Below are positions 54,699 to 62,773 of a DNA stretch of 64,000 nt, one piece after another. The notes beneath the pieces were generated by a model, which was not told the origin of the DNA, did not search any database, and was given only the letters and a program-made list of their open reading frames with translations. The DNA is from Microbacterium thalassium. GTDB lineage: Bacteria > Actinomycetota > Actinomycetes > Actinomycetales > Microbacteriaceae. Position 1 is the stretch's first letter; each line of letters begins with the position of its first letter. The position numbers and the translations under genes are program-made. The DNA lies in the NCBI RefSeq assembly GCF_014208045.1, contig NZ_JACHML010000001.1:3100001-3164000 (forward strand). The letters are read 5' to 3'.

Positions 54699-55250
54699 TC
54701 AGGACGTCGGGATCGTGACGATGGGCTCGCCGCTGGGCTCGCCAGGGACATCGGCGGCCGGCTCGATCGTGACGGCCATCTCGTCGCCCTCCTCGACGGT
54801 GCTCTCGAGCTCCACGATGGCGTGTCCGCGGTCGGCGGTGAACTCGGCGTCGAGCGTCTGGGACCCGCTGCGCGTGAGCCACACGACGAAGACCTGGTCT
54901 CCGCCGATGCGCGGCAGATCGTCGGAGACGAACACCGCGGCACCCACCTCGTCGGACCACGAGACGCTGGCCGTGCCGCCGTCGACGAGCTCGGCCGTCA
55001 CCGATCGCTCGTCGGGGGCTGTCTCGATCTGCTCCAGCGTGATCTCGGCGGGCGTCCGGGTCCACGACTCGTTCAGGCGCGCCGCGCCGAATCCGAGTCC
55101 CACCAGCACGAGGAAGGCGATCGCGAAGCCGATCAGTCCGCGCGTCCAGTTGCGTCGTGAGACGGCCTGGATGACGGAGGTCGTGGGTGCGGGCTCGGGT
55201 GCGGGCGCGTCGCCGCCATCATCGGCCTGCTGCGGATCCTCTTCGCTCAC
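54699..55250 (-). CDS. RskA-like (anti-sigma-K C-terminal) membrane protein
   Basis: 183-residue protein: acidic cytoplasmic head of about 33 residues, one transmembrane helix (GLIGFAIAFLVLVGLGFG) and an extracytoplasmic beta domain similar to the RskA C-terminal domain (GTASVSWSDEVGAAVFVSDD, VFVVWL, VTIEPA). It lacks the zinc-binding anti-sigma N-terminal domain, and no sigma factor is adjacent, so it may not be an anti-sigma factor at all. GTG 55250. It is divergent from the kinase gene. Confidence 0.75.
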   Translation of the reverse strand: MSEEDPQQADDGGDAPAPEPAPTTSVIQAVSRRNWTRGLIGFAIAFLVLVGLGFGAARLNESWTRTPAEITLEQIETAPDERSVTAELVDGGTASVSWSDEVGAAVFVSDDLPRIGGDQVFVVWLTRSGSQTLDAEFTADRGHAIVELESTVEEGDEMAVTIEPAADVPGEPSGEPIVTIPTS

Positions 55251-55379
55251 ACGTCCCCCCGTCCGTACCCGGCGGGCCGCGACGCGCGCCGGTCGAATCG
55301 CTTCAAGAATGCACCATGGGTGTCCGATGCACCTTCCGGCCTCGCCGTCAAGCCCCGCCCCGTTCCGCTGGTGCCGCCG

Positions 55380-55385
55380 TAGCCT
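55380..55385 (+). promoter_or_regulatory. -10 element of a leaderless promoter (Ser/Thr kinase)
   Basis: TAGCCT, six bases, then ATG at 55392. Confidence 0.6.
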
Positions 55386-55391
55386 CGCCTG

Positions 55392-56807
55392 ATGACGATA
55401 CCCGTGAGTCTCGACCCTGCCACCGGTGAGGTGCTGGATCGCCGCTACCGGCTCGCGGAGCGTGTCGGCGAAGGCGGAATGGCCCGCGTGTACCGCGCCG
55501 AGGACCTGCATCTGCAGCGCACCGTCGCCGTCAAGGTCATGCGCGGCGCCACGGAGCTGGGCTCGATCGAGCGTGCGCGCTCCGAGACCAGGCTGCTGGC
55601 CTCGCTCAACCATCACGGCCTGGTCACCCTCTACGACGCGTGCCTGTCCGAAGAGGAGGTCAGCTACCTCGTCATGCAGTTCGTCGACGGCATCACGCTG
55701 CGCGACCTCATCGCGCGCGGACCGCTCGATCCGATCCTCGCCGCGACGATCACAGCGGACCTCGCCGAGGCGCTCCACGTCGCGCACGCCGAGGGGATCG
55801 TCCACCGCGACATCAAGCCCTCGAACGTGCTGCTGGCGGCCTCTCCCGTGCCCGGTGCTGGGTGGCGTCCCAAGCTCGCCGACTTCGGCATCGCCCACAT
55901 GCGCGACTCCGCCCGCGTGACCACGCCGGGACTGATGGTCGGGACGGTCGCGTATCTGGCGCCCGAGCAGGCAGAGGGCGCCCCGCCCGCTCCCCCGGCG
56001 GACGTGTACTCACTGGGCATCATGCTCATCGAGGCGCTGAGCGGAGCACGTCCGTTCCCCCAGGCCGAGGGCATCGGCACGCTGCTCGCGCGCCTGTCGA
56101 CGCCGCCGCCGATCCCCGAGACGCTTCCGGAGCAGTGGCGTCAGCTGCTGCGCGGCATGACCGCGCACCGGCCGGACGATCGCCCGACCGCGCTCGAGGT
56201 CGCGACGACGGCGTCGAAGACCGCGGGAGGACCGGATGCCGCCGCCGCGGCATCCGTCGTCGGTCTCTCGACGGCCGCCATCGACGTGCCGACCGCCGCT
56301 TCCGGCGCCCCGATCGCCTTCGTTGCGACGCAGGCTGCGCCGGTCGAACCTCCCGCGGTCGACGGCGTCACCGAGCGGACCGCCGTGCTTCCGCCTCAGC
56401 CTCCGTCCCCGCAGCACCTGTCCGCGCCCGGCGCGGAGGCGCCGGACGGAGGGCGGCACGCGGCCGGGCGGCGCGTCGCGGTCGGGGCGGTCGTCGCGAT
56501 CGGCGCCCTGCTGGCCGCCACGGCGGTCCTGTTCGGCGTGTGGAGCGGAACGGCGACGGCCGAGCCCGCACCGTCGGTGACGCCGACGCCGTCCGTGGCG
56601 GCCACGCCCTCCCCCACGGCCACCGAGGACGCGACGGAGAGCGCAGACACGTCCGGCGAAGCCGACACCGGCAGCACCTCCGGGACAGGCGGCTCCTCCG
56701 ACGGCGGCGAGACCGGGAACGGCAACGGCAACGGCGGCTCGAACCCCAACAGCGGGCCGGGCAACAACAACAGCGGCGGGAACGGCAACGGGAACGGCAA
56801 CGGGTGA
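55392..56807 (+). CDS. Membrane serine/threonine protein kinase without PASTA repeats
   Basis: 471-residue Hanks-type kinase. Gly-rich loop VGEGGMARVY near 25-34, VAVKVM Lys, catalytic HRDIKPSNVLL, KLADFGIAH (DFG) and APEQ. Kinase domain to about 270; an Ala/Pro juxtamembrane linker; transmembrane helix near 360-382; then an extracellular Thr/Pro/Ser linker and a Gly/Asn-rich tail. No PASTA domains, so it is not PknB. Its signal is unknown. The ATG follows TAGCCT by six bases. Confidence 0.93.
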   Translation: MTIPVSLDPATGEVLDRRYRLAERVGEGGMARVYRAEDLHLQRTVAVKVMRGATELGSIERARSETRLLASLNHHGLVTLYDACLSEEEVSYLVMQFVDGITLRDLIARGPLDPILAATITADLAEALHVAHAEGIVHRDIKPSNVLLAASPVPGAGWRPKLADFGIAHMRDSARVTTPGLMVGTVAYLAPEQAEGAPPAPPADVYSLGIMLIEALSGARPFPQAEGIGTLLARLSTPPPIPETLPEQWRQLLRGMTAHRPDDRPTALEVATTASKTAGGPDAAAAASVVGLSTAAIDVPTAASGAPIAFVATQAAPVEPPAVDGVTERTAVLPPQPPSPQHLSAPGAEAPDGGRHAAGRRVAVGAVVAIGALLAATAVLFGVWSGTATAEPAPSVTPTPSVAATPSPTATEDATESADTSGEADTGSTSGTGGSSDGGETGNGNGNGGSNPNSGPGNNNSGGNGNGNGNG

Positions 56808-56858
56808 CGCCCTGCGCGTCCGAGACCGTCCCCGCGCGGCATTAGGCTTGAGGGTCGA

Positions 56859-56931
56859 GGGCCTCTAGCTCAGTCGGTAGAGCATCGGACTTTTAATCCG
56901 CGGGTCGTGGGTTCGAGCCCCACGGGGCCCA
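56859..56931 (+). tRNA. tRNA-Lys(UUU)
   Basis: 73-base cloverleaf: acceptor GGGCCTC pairs with GGGGCCC (one G-T), D-arm AGCTCAGTCGGTAGAGC, anticodon loop CTTTTAA in a CGGA/TCCG stem, T-arm with GGTTCGAGCC. No CCA is encoded. TTAGGCT about 15 bases upstream may be the -10. Confidence 0.97.
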
Positions 56932-57127
56932 CCCTTTCCTGAGCACACCGCACTTCTCATCCGCGGGTCGTGGGTTCGAGCCCCACGGGGCCCACCCTTT
57001 CCTGAGCACACCGCACTTCTCATCCGCGGGTCGTGGGTTCGAGCCCCACGGGGCCCACCCATTCCTGAGCACACCGCACTTCTCATCCGCGGGTCGTGGG
57101 TTCGAGCCCCACGGGGCCCACCCATTC
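56896..57127 (+). repeat. Tandem 63-bp repeats of the tRNA-Lys 3' part
   Basis: Starting in the anticodon 3' stem of tRNA-Lys, a 63-base unit recurs at 56896, 56959, 57022 and 57085 (last copy partial). Each has an identical 36-base core with variable loop, T-arm and acceptor 3' strand through the discriminator, then a spacer ending CCGCACTTCTC. Differences are confined to the spacer (CCCTTTCC or CCCATTCC). The copies lack the 5' acceptor strand and D-arm and cannot be tRNAs. They fill the interval to the Nudix gene. Confidence 0.95.
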
Positions 57128-57141
57128 TCTGCAGCCGTCCG

Positions 57142-57840
57142 TCACGTATTGACGCCGTCCCCCATCGGGCGGTCGATGATGCGGCGCACGTCCCAGGGTT
57201 CCGCCCAGCCGAGTTCGTCGAACATGCGCGAGAGCACGATCGCGGTGAAGCCCCACACGATGCGGCCGCCGACGACGAATGCGGGGATGCGGTGGAGGCC
57301 GGCGGAGATGGGGTGCTCGGTGCTGCCGCGGTTCGCCGGGTCCAGCAGATCGGCGACCGGCACGCGGAAGACGTCGACCGATTCGGCGTGGTCCACCGCC
57401 GCCACCTCGCTCGGCCGCGTCCACCACGCCGGCACCGGGGTGACGATGTGGTCGCTCACGGGAACGGGCATCGGCGGGAGGGTGCCGAGCGGGTCGACGC
57501 CCGACGGGTCGACGCCGGTCTCCTCCTTCGCCTCGCGGAGGGCCGCGGCGATGGGTCCGCCGTCGGATTCCTCGATGCGCCCGCCGGGGAAGGCGATCTG
57601 CCCCGGATGGCTTCCGAGCGTCGCGGCCCGCCGCAGCAGCAGCACGTCGAGGTCGCGGCCGACGGGTCCGGGAGCGGCGGCGGGCACGTCGTCGAGCACG
57701 CCGAAGAGCACGAGCACGGCGGCCGGGCGGCCGGGTCCGGCGTTCGGGAACGCGCGGCGCATGCCCGCGCGCCAGTCGAGCCCGCGGGCGCAGAGCTGCT
57801 CGAGCTCGGCCCGCGCGGTGATCATCGATGCGGCCGGCAC
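57142..57840 (-). CDS. Nudix hydrolase, CoA pyrophosphatase (NudL) type
   Basis: 232-residue hydrolase. The Nudix region reads PGGRIEESDGG, then AALREAKEETGV, and is preceded by HPGQIAFPGG as in CoA/acyl-CoA diphosphatases (UPF0035), which cleave CoA to 4'-phosphopantetheine and 3',5'-ADP. GTG 57840 is one base after the upstream stop; ATG 57825 is an alternative. It is last in a minus-strand run pncA, membrane protein, Nudix, a set with possible cofactor turnover themes. Confidence 0.9.
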   Translation of the reverse strand: MPAASMITARAELEQLCARGLDWRAGMRRAFPNAGPGRPAAVLVLFGVLDDVPAAAPGPVGRDLDVLLLRRAATLGSHPGQIAFPGGRIEESDGGPIAAALREAKEETGVDPSGVDPLGTLPPMPVPVSDHIVTPVPAWWTRPSEVAAVDHAESVDVFRVPVADLLDPANRGSTEHPISAGLHRIPAFVVGGRIVWGFTAIVLSRMFDELGWAEPWDVRRIIDRPMGDGVNT

Positions 57841-57841
57841 G

Positions 57842-58105
57842 TCAGAACCCGGCCAACGCGAAGAACAGCGACATGACCGTGGCGGCGCCGCCGATCACGA
57901 GGCCCGCGGCCGCCGGCATCCGCCCCACACGATAGACGCGCCACCAGTACCAGCCGATGGCGCTCAGGATCACGGCGACGACGCCGACGACGAGCGCCGC
58001 GCGGAAGCTGAAGACGCCGATCAGCATGGCGACGGCCGCGACGATGACCCCGGCGGTCCCGAACGGGTTGGTGCGGACGTCGCGCGCCTCGGAGTCGCGA
58101 TTCAC
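57842..58105 (-). CDS. Small membrane protein (DUF4190-like)
   Basis: 87-residue protein with an N-terminal polar segment (NRDSEARDVRTNPFGTAG) and two or three hydrophobic helices, ending RMPAAAGLVIGGAATVMSLF. The pattern recalls DUF4190-type small membrane proteins. Start GTG 58105 overlaps the pncA stop as GTGA, and its stop is one base before the Nudix start, so it is translated in a compact operon. Function unknown. Confidence 0.75.
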   Translation of the reverse strand: MNRDSEARDVRTNPFGTAGVIVAAVAMLIGVFSFRAALVVGVVAVILSAIGWYWWRVYRVGRMPAAAGLVIGGAATVMSLFFALAGF

Positions 58106-58686
58106 GACGCCGGCGCGTCCGCGAGCTCGGCCCCGGCGTGGGCGAGCTCGGCCAGCGCGGCCTCGCTGGTGTCGGGCGCGACACCGGCGACGAGGTCGGT
58201 GAGGATGCGCACGTGCCGCCCGTGCTCGACCGCGTCGAGGGCGGAGGCGCGCACACAGTAGTCCGTCGCGATCCCGGTGACGTCGACGTCGACGACCCCG
58301 TACTCGTCGAGGAGCTGGCCGACGGTCTTGCCGTCGTCGGTCGTGCCCTCGAACAGCGAGTAGGCGGGGACCCCCTGGCCCTTCTTGACATGGTGCGTGA
58401 CGGCGGTGGTCACCAGCCCCGGGTCGTACTCGGCGCCCTCGGTGCCCGCGACGCAGTGGACCGGCCACGTGTCCACGAAGTCGGGCTCTTCCGCGGCGAA
58501 GTGTCCGCCGTTGTCGTTGTCGGCATCGTGCCAGTCCCGCGACGCGACGATGAGGGCGTACTCCCCCGCATGCCCGGCGAGGTACTGCGAGATGCCCTCG
58601 GCGACAGCGTCGCCGCCGTCCACCCCGAGCGCACCTCCCTCGGTGAAGTCGTTCTGGACGTCGACGATGAACAGCGCCTTGCTCAT
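58102..58686 (-). CDS. pncA: Nicotinamidase/isochorismatase-family hydrolase
   Basis: 194-residue amidase that converts nicotinamide to nicotinate in NAD salvage. The D-K-C catalytic set is visible: D9 or so in FIVDVQNDF, Lys in VKKGQG, and Cys in GIATDYCVRAS; metal ligands are in SRDWHDAD and H of GGHFA. ATG 58686 follows TACGCT by six bases without an SD. It is the first gene of a three-gene operon with the small membrane protein and the Nudix hydrolase. Confidence 0.92.
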   Translation of the reverse strand: MSKALFIVDVQNDFTEGGALGVDGGDAVAEGISQYLAGHAGEYALIVASRDWHDADNDNGGHFAAEEPDFVDTWPVHCVAGTEGAEYDPGLVTTAVTHHVKKGQGVPAYSLFEGTTDDGKTVGQLLDEYGVVDVDVTGIATDYCVRASALDAVEHGRHVRILTDLVAGVAPDTSEAALAELAHAGAELADAPAS

Positions 58687-58692
58687 GCTTCG

Positions 58693-58698
58693 AGCGTA
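58693..58698 (-). promoter_or_regulatory. -10 element of a leaderless promoter (pncA)
   Basis: TACGCT, six bases, then ATG at 58686 on the minus strand. Confidence 0.6.
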
Positions 58699-58744
58699 CG
58701 CCCGTCCGGGGGTCGCGTCTGCGCGGGCGGCCCCTGGACGGGCG

Positions 58745-61087
58745 TCAGTCGCGGATCGCGGCCCGGTACTCCGCGCGCGTGAGCGCGTGCCCGTCCTCGG
58801 GGTCGGTCACCTCGGGGGCGGGCTCCGCGTGCGGGGCGTCGCCGGATGCCTCGGCCGCACCGCCGTCCCCCGTTCCCACCGCGGCGACGGGATCCTGCGT
58901 CTCGGGCCCCGCACGCCACAGTTTCGACGGCCACCAGATCGCACGCCCGATGTCGTACGACAGCGCGGGAACCAGCAGCGAGCGCACGACGAACGTGTCC
59001 AGCAGCACGCCGAACGCGACGATGAACGCGAGCTGCGCGAGGAACAGGATCGGGATGACGCCGAGCGCCGCGAACGTGGCCGCCAGGACGAGTCCCGCCG
59101 AGGTGATCACGCCGCCGGTGGCGACGAGTCCGCGCAGGATGCCCGGACGTGTGCCGTGCTTGAGGGACTCCTCGCGCACGCGCGACATCAGGAAGATGTT
59201 GTAGTCGACGCCGAGCGCGACGAGGAACACGAACCCGTACAGCGGCACCGCGGGGTCTGCTCCCGGGAAGTCGAACAGCCCGTTGAAGACCCACGCGCTC
59301 ACGCCCAGCGCCGTGCCGAACGACACGATGACGGTCGCGATCAGCAGCACCGGCGCCACGACGGCCCGCAGCAGGAGCATCAGGATCACGAGGATCACCG
59401 CCAGCACCACCGGGATGATCAGCGTCCGGTCGCGGATCGACGTGGCGTTGGAGTCGACGTCGGTCGCCGTCTCGCCGCCGACGAGCGCCGTGCCGGCGCC
59501 GAGCGCGTCGTCGAGGTCGGCGCGCAGCTCGCGCACCGTGTCCTCGGCGGCGACCGAGTCGGCGGCATCCGTCAGCGTTCCGACGACGAGCACCTCGCCC
59601 TGCGAGACGGTGGGCTCCGGCGCCGGGGTGCCGGGCGGGCCGACGGCCGTGAAGACCGGCTCGCCGTCCTGGATCTCCACCGACGCCTGCCCCGTGGGCG
59701 AGTCCTCCGACGCGACGGCCACCGATTCGATGCCGCCGGCGTCGTCGAGCGTCTCGACGACGGTCGCGAGCTCGTCCTGGTCCACCACGACGTACACGGG
59801 GCTGCCCGAGCCGGCCGGGAAGTGCTCGCCGAGCACCTCCTGCCCGTCACGGGCCTGACTGGTGCCGAGCACGAGCTCGCTCGCGGGCACGCCGTCGGCC
59901 TTGAGCTGGGTGATGCCGACGGCTCCCGCCAGCAGAACGACCGTGCACACGATCCACACCGCGCGGGCATGGCGTGCGACGAACCGCGCCTGCCGCGGCC
60001 ACAGGCCCTTGACCGGCTGCGACAGGTCGTCGGGGATGACCGCGATCGGATGCTTCGGAATGAAGGGCCAGAACGCGACGCGCCCGAAGATCGCCAGCAG
60101 CGCCGGCAGGAACGTCAGGGCCGACAGCATCGAGAAGACGATGCCGATCGAGGCGATGGGTCCGAGCGCCCGGTTGGTGGCCAGGTCCGACAGCAGCAGG
60201 CACATGAGGCCCGCGATGACCGTGCCGCCCGACGCGAGGATCGGCTCGAAGGCGCCGCGCCACGCGCGCAGCGTCGCGTCCCACCGGCGTGCTCCCTCGC
60301 CGATCGCTTCGCGATAGCGCGCCACGTACAACAGGGCGTAGTCGGTCGCCGCGCCGATCACGAGGATGAAGAGGATCCCCTGCACCTGGCCGTTGAGGAC
60401 GAAGATGCCGGCGAACGCGAGCCACCACACCGTCAGCAGCGCCACGCACAGCGCGAACACGCTCGTCAGCAGCACGAGGACCGGCAGCAACGGCGATCGG
60501 TAGACGACCACCAGGATCAGGAAGACCGCGATCAGCGCGACGGCCAGCAGCAGCCCGTCGATGCCGAGGAATCCTTCGACGAGGTCGGCGGTGAAGCCCG
60601 CGGGCCCGGTGACCCAGCCTTCGAGTCCTGCCGGCAGCTCGTCGGCGATCAGCTCGCGGATCTCGGTGACGACGGCATCCACTTCGCCGCTCGAGTCGAT
60701 CGGCACGAAGATCTGCACGGCTTCGCCGTCCTCGGACGCGATCGGGGGCGAGACACTCTCGTCGACCTCGTCGAGCCCGGCGATGTCGTCCACCACGGTC
60801 TGCACGTCGGCGAGCTGGTCCTCCGTGAGCTCGCCGTCGGCTTCGATCACCACGACGGCCGGGATGCTGTCGCCGCCCAGGAAGTCGGGCAGCCGCTCGC
60901 TCACCTGGGTCGCGTCGGCGCTGGAGGGCAGGTAGCTCGAGCGGTCGTTGCTGGAGACCTCGTCGACCTTGCCGAAGTAGGGCCCTCCGATCGACCCGCC
61001 GACCAGCCAGACCAGCACGAGGAGGACCGGGATGCCGATGCGCAGCCAACGGGTGGGGTCGCGACGCGCGTGGTGGGGATTCGCCAT
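58745..61087 (-). CDS. MMPL-family RND transporter
   Basis: 780-residue transporter with twelve predicted helices in two halves, each a TM helix, an extracytoplasmic domain and five clustered helices. ILVIGAATDYALLYVARYRE and GVDYNIFLMSRVREE carry the Asp/Tyr proton-relay segments of the two halves. MMPL proteins export lipids, drugs or siderophores; the substrate here is unknown. An inverted repeat directly before the ATG overlaps a leaderless -10, so it is probably repressed by a MarR/TetR-type regulator not in the window. Confidence 0.92.
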   Translation of the reverse strand: MANPHHARRDPTRWLRIGIPVLLVLVWLVGGSIGGPYFGKVDEVSSNDRSSYLPSSADATQVSERLPDFLGGDSIPAVVVIEADGELTEDQLADVQTVVDDIAGLDEVDESVSPPIASEDGEAVQIFVPIDSSGEVDAVVTEIRELIADELPAGLEGWVTGPAGFTADLVEGFLGIDGLLLAVALIAVFLILVVVYRSPLLPVLVLLTSVFALCVALLTVWWLAFAGIFVLNGQVQGILFILVIGAATDYALLYVARYREAIGEGARRWDATLRAWRGAFEPILASGGTVIAGLMCLLLSDLATNRALGPIASIGIVFSMLSALTFLPALLAIFGRVAFWPFIPKHPIAVIPDDLSQPVKGLWPRQARFVARHARAVWIVCTVVLLAGAVGITQLKADGVPASELVLGTSQARDGQEVLGEHFPAGSGSPVYVVVDQDELATVVETLDDAGGIESVAVASEDSPTGQASVEIQDGEPVFTAVGPPGTPAPEPTVSQGEVLVVGTLTDAADSVAAEDTVRELRADLDDALGAGTALVGGETATDVDSNATSIRDRTLIIPVVLAVILVILMLLLRAVVAPVLLIATVIVSFGTALGVSAWVFNGLFDFPGADPAVPLYGFVFLVALGVDYNIFLMSRVREESLKHGTRPGILRGLVATGGVITSAGLVLAATFAALGVIPILFLAQLAFIVAFGVLLDTFVVRSLLVPALSYDIGRAIWWPSKLWRAGPETQDPVAAVGTGDGGAAEASGDAPHAEPAPEVTDPEDGHALTRAEYRAAIRD

Positions 61088-61090
61088 ATT

Positions 61091-61105
61091 GCTAGCTTAG
61101 CTAGC
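61091..61105 (-). promoter_or_regulatory. Operator-like inverted repeat over the MMPL leaderless promoter
   Basis: GCTAGC (61091-61096), TTA, GCTAGC (61100-61105), each arm itself palindromic. On the minus strand TAAGCT (61099-61094) lies six bases before the ATG, inside the repeat, so a bound regulator would block the -10. There is no SD. Confidence 0.7.
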
Positions 61106-61177
61106 GAAATCGGATGCGAGCAACCACGGATCCGTCGATCGCGGCGGCGGGGCGCGCGCGTCCCTATGCTGGTGCGG

Positions 61178-62146
61178 ATGCTCTCCGCCGCGCTCGCCCT
61201 GATCGGGGCCTTCACCTACGGCGCAGCCGACTTCCTGGGAGGCCTGGCCGCCAAGCGCCTGCGGTCGATCGTCGTGACGGCCGTCGCGGCGATATCGGGG
61301 CTCGTGGCGCTGGCGGCGGCGCTTCCGCTCGTGGGCGGCGTGTGGTCGCTGCCCGATCTGCTGTGGGGAATCCTCTCGGGAGCCTTCGGCGCCGTGGCGA
61401 TCGTCCTGCTGTACGCGTGCCTGGCGATCGGGCCCATGAGCATCCTGTCGCCCCTGACCGCGGTCGTCTCGGCGATCGCGCCGATGCTGTGGGGACTGAT
61501 CATCGGCGGCGAGCAGCTGTCGGCCATCGGCTACGCCGGTCTCGGCGTCGCGCTCGTCGCCGTCGTCCTGGTCGGCTTCATCCCCGGTGAGAAGGTCGTG
61601 CGGCCGAGCACGCGCGGGCTCGTGATGGCCGTCGGCGCGGGTCTCGCGATCGGCGGGTTCCTGATCGTGATCGCCCAGACCGGCGATGAGAGCGGACTGC
61701 TCCCGCTCGTGGGCAACCGCGCGACCAACGCTCTGATCACCTCCACCGTCGTCGTGGTCCTGATGGCATCGGCGGTGCGGCGCGGGCGCCGCGCGGCATC
61801 CGTCCTCGACGCCCGCTCCCCCGCCGTCGGCGCCGCACCGAGCGGGCACGCCGACCTCGAGCGCGCCGTCGGGCCGGGCGCCGCCGCCGAGGCCCGGCGA
61901 GCGACCTCGCGCTCGCGCGCATGGATGCTCGCCATCGCGTGCGGCATCGGGGACGCCGGCGCGAACGCCCTCATCCTGCTCGCGCTGCGCGAGGGACAGC
62001 TCTCGGTCGTGTCGGCCCTGGTCGCGCTGTACCCGGCCGGCACGATCCTGCTCGCCGCGCTCCTGCTGCGCGAGCGCGTCGCCGCCGTGCAGTGGATCGG
62101 GCTCGCCCTCGCGCTGGCGGCCGGGGGGATGCTGGCGCTGGCGTGA
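61178..62146 (+). CDS. EamA-family (DMT) transporter, second in window
   Basis: 322-residue membrane protein with about ten helices in two EamA repeats; a cytoplasmic Arg/Ala/Ser-rich loop of about 50 residues separates the halves (RRGRRAASVLDARS). The last helix ends GLALALAAGGMLALA. The start is uncertain: ATG 61178 follows TATGCT by seven bases; GTG 61172 and ATG 61166 are also in frame. It is divergent from the MMPL gene. Substrate unknown. Confidence 0.85.
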   Translation: MLSAALALIGAFTYGAADFLGGLAAKRLRSIVVTAVAAISGLVALAAALPLVGGVWSLPDLLWGILSGAFGAVAIVLLYACLAIGPMSILSPLTAVVSAIAPMLWGLIIGGEQLSAIGYAGLGVALVAVVLVGFIPGEKVVRPSTRGLVMAVGAGLAIGGFLIVIAQTGDESGLLPLVGNRATNALITSTVVVVLMASAVRRGRRAASVLDARSPAVGAAPSGHADLERAVGPGAAAEARRATSRSRAWMLAIACGIGDAGANALILLALREGQLSVVSALVALYPAGTILLAALLLRERVAAVQWIGLALALAAGGMLALA

Positions 62147-62554
62147 TCAGCCGCGGGCGACCAGCAGCACGATCGACAGGATCACCGAGACCGCGCCGAG
62201 GCCGATGAAGCCGGCCGCCAGGTAGGCGACGCCGCGCACCACGCGGCTGTGCCGGGTCAGACGCAGCCGGTGCCGTGCACCGCTGCGGACGAAGACGTCG
62301 GCGGCGTCCTGCCCGGCGAGGGCGTGCTCCTGCTCGTGCGTGAGGTGGGCGACGCCCACCGCGCCGCGATCGGTGAACCACCGCGCGACGCGTCCGCCGC
62401 CGTCAGCGTCGTCCGCGTCCTCGATCATGACGCGCATCGGCAGCCAGGTGCCGTCGGCGACGTACAGCACGAGCGCGATGCCGGCCAGCAGGGCGCCGAC
62501 GCCGAAGCCGACCCACGAGAAGATCTCGACGATGACGTCCAGGCGCGGATCCAT
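62147..62554 (-). CDS. Membrane protein with two helices, function unknown
   Basis: 135-residue protein: helix near 9-32 (IFSWVGFGVGALLAGIALVL), a central soluble part rich in Asp, Arg and His (DADDADGGGRVARWFTDRG, then HLTHEQEHALAG), and a C-terminal helix. ATG 62554 has GGGAAGG upstream; a longer in-frame start runs into the tRNA terminator and is rejected. It converges on the EamA gene without a gap. Confidence 0.7.
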   Translation of the reverse strand: MDPRLDVIVEIFSWVGFGVGALLAGIALVLYVADGTWLPMRVMIEDADDADGGGRVARWFTDRGAVGVAHLTHEQEHALAGQDAADVFVRSGARHRLRLTRHSRVVRGVAYLAAGFIGLGAVSVILSIVLLVARG

Positions 62555-62581
62555 CGGGCCTTCCCACACTCGAGCGGATAT

Positions 62582-62611
62582 GGAAAACGGCCGCCGGAGG
62601 CGACCGTTTCC
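62582..62611 (-). terminator. Terminator downstream of tRNA-Thr(CGU)
   Basis: Stem GGAAAACGG/CCGTTTCC (one bulged A) continued by CGCC/GGCG, loop GGA. On the minus strand it ends in TTTTCC, six bases after the tRNA 3' end. Confidence 0.7.
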
Positions 62612-62617
62612 GAGGGG

Positions 62618-62690
62618 AGCCACCTAAGGGAATCGAACCCTTGACCTATTCATTACGAGTGAATCGCTCTGCCGACTGAGCTAAGGTGGC
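62618..62690 (-). tRNA. tRNA-Thr(CGU)
   Basis: 73-base cloverleaf on the minus strand: acceptor GCCACCT pairs with AGGTGGC, D-arm AGCTCAGTCGGCAGAGC, anticodon loop CTCGTAA in an ATTCA/TGAAT stem gives CGU, T-loop GGTTCGATTCC. No CCA is encoded. Unlike tRNA-Thr(UGU) and tRNA-Lys, no 3' copy follows it. Confidence 0.97.
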
Positions 62691-62773
62691 GGGCGTCGCT
62701 TGCGCGAGGCACGATCAATGATCTTACCCTGTCGCGACGGGTCTCGCGAACCGAGGCCGCGAAGGGTGCCCCG

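Noticed and set aside
56865..57125. 86-codon minus-strand repeat protein with GARTHDPRMRS units
   Set aside because: It is the antisense translation of tRNA-Lys and its 3' copies, a well-known annotation artefact.
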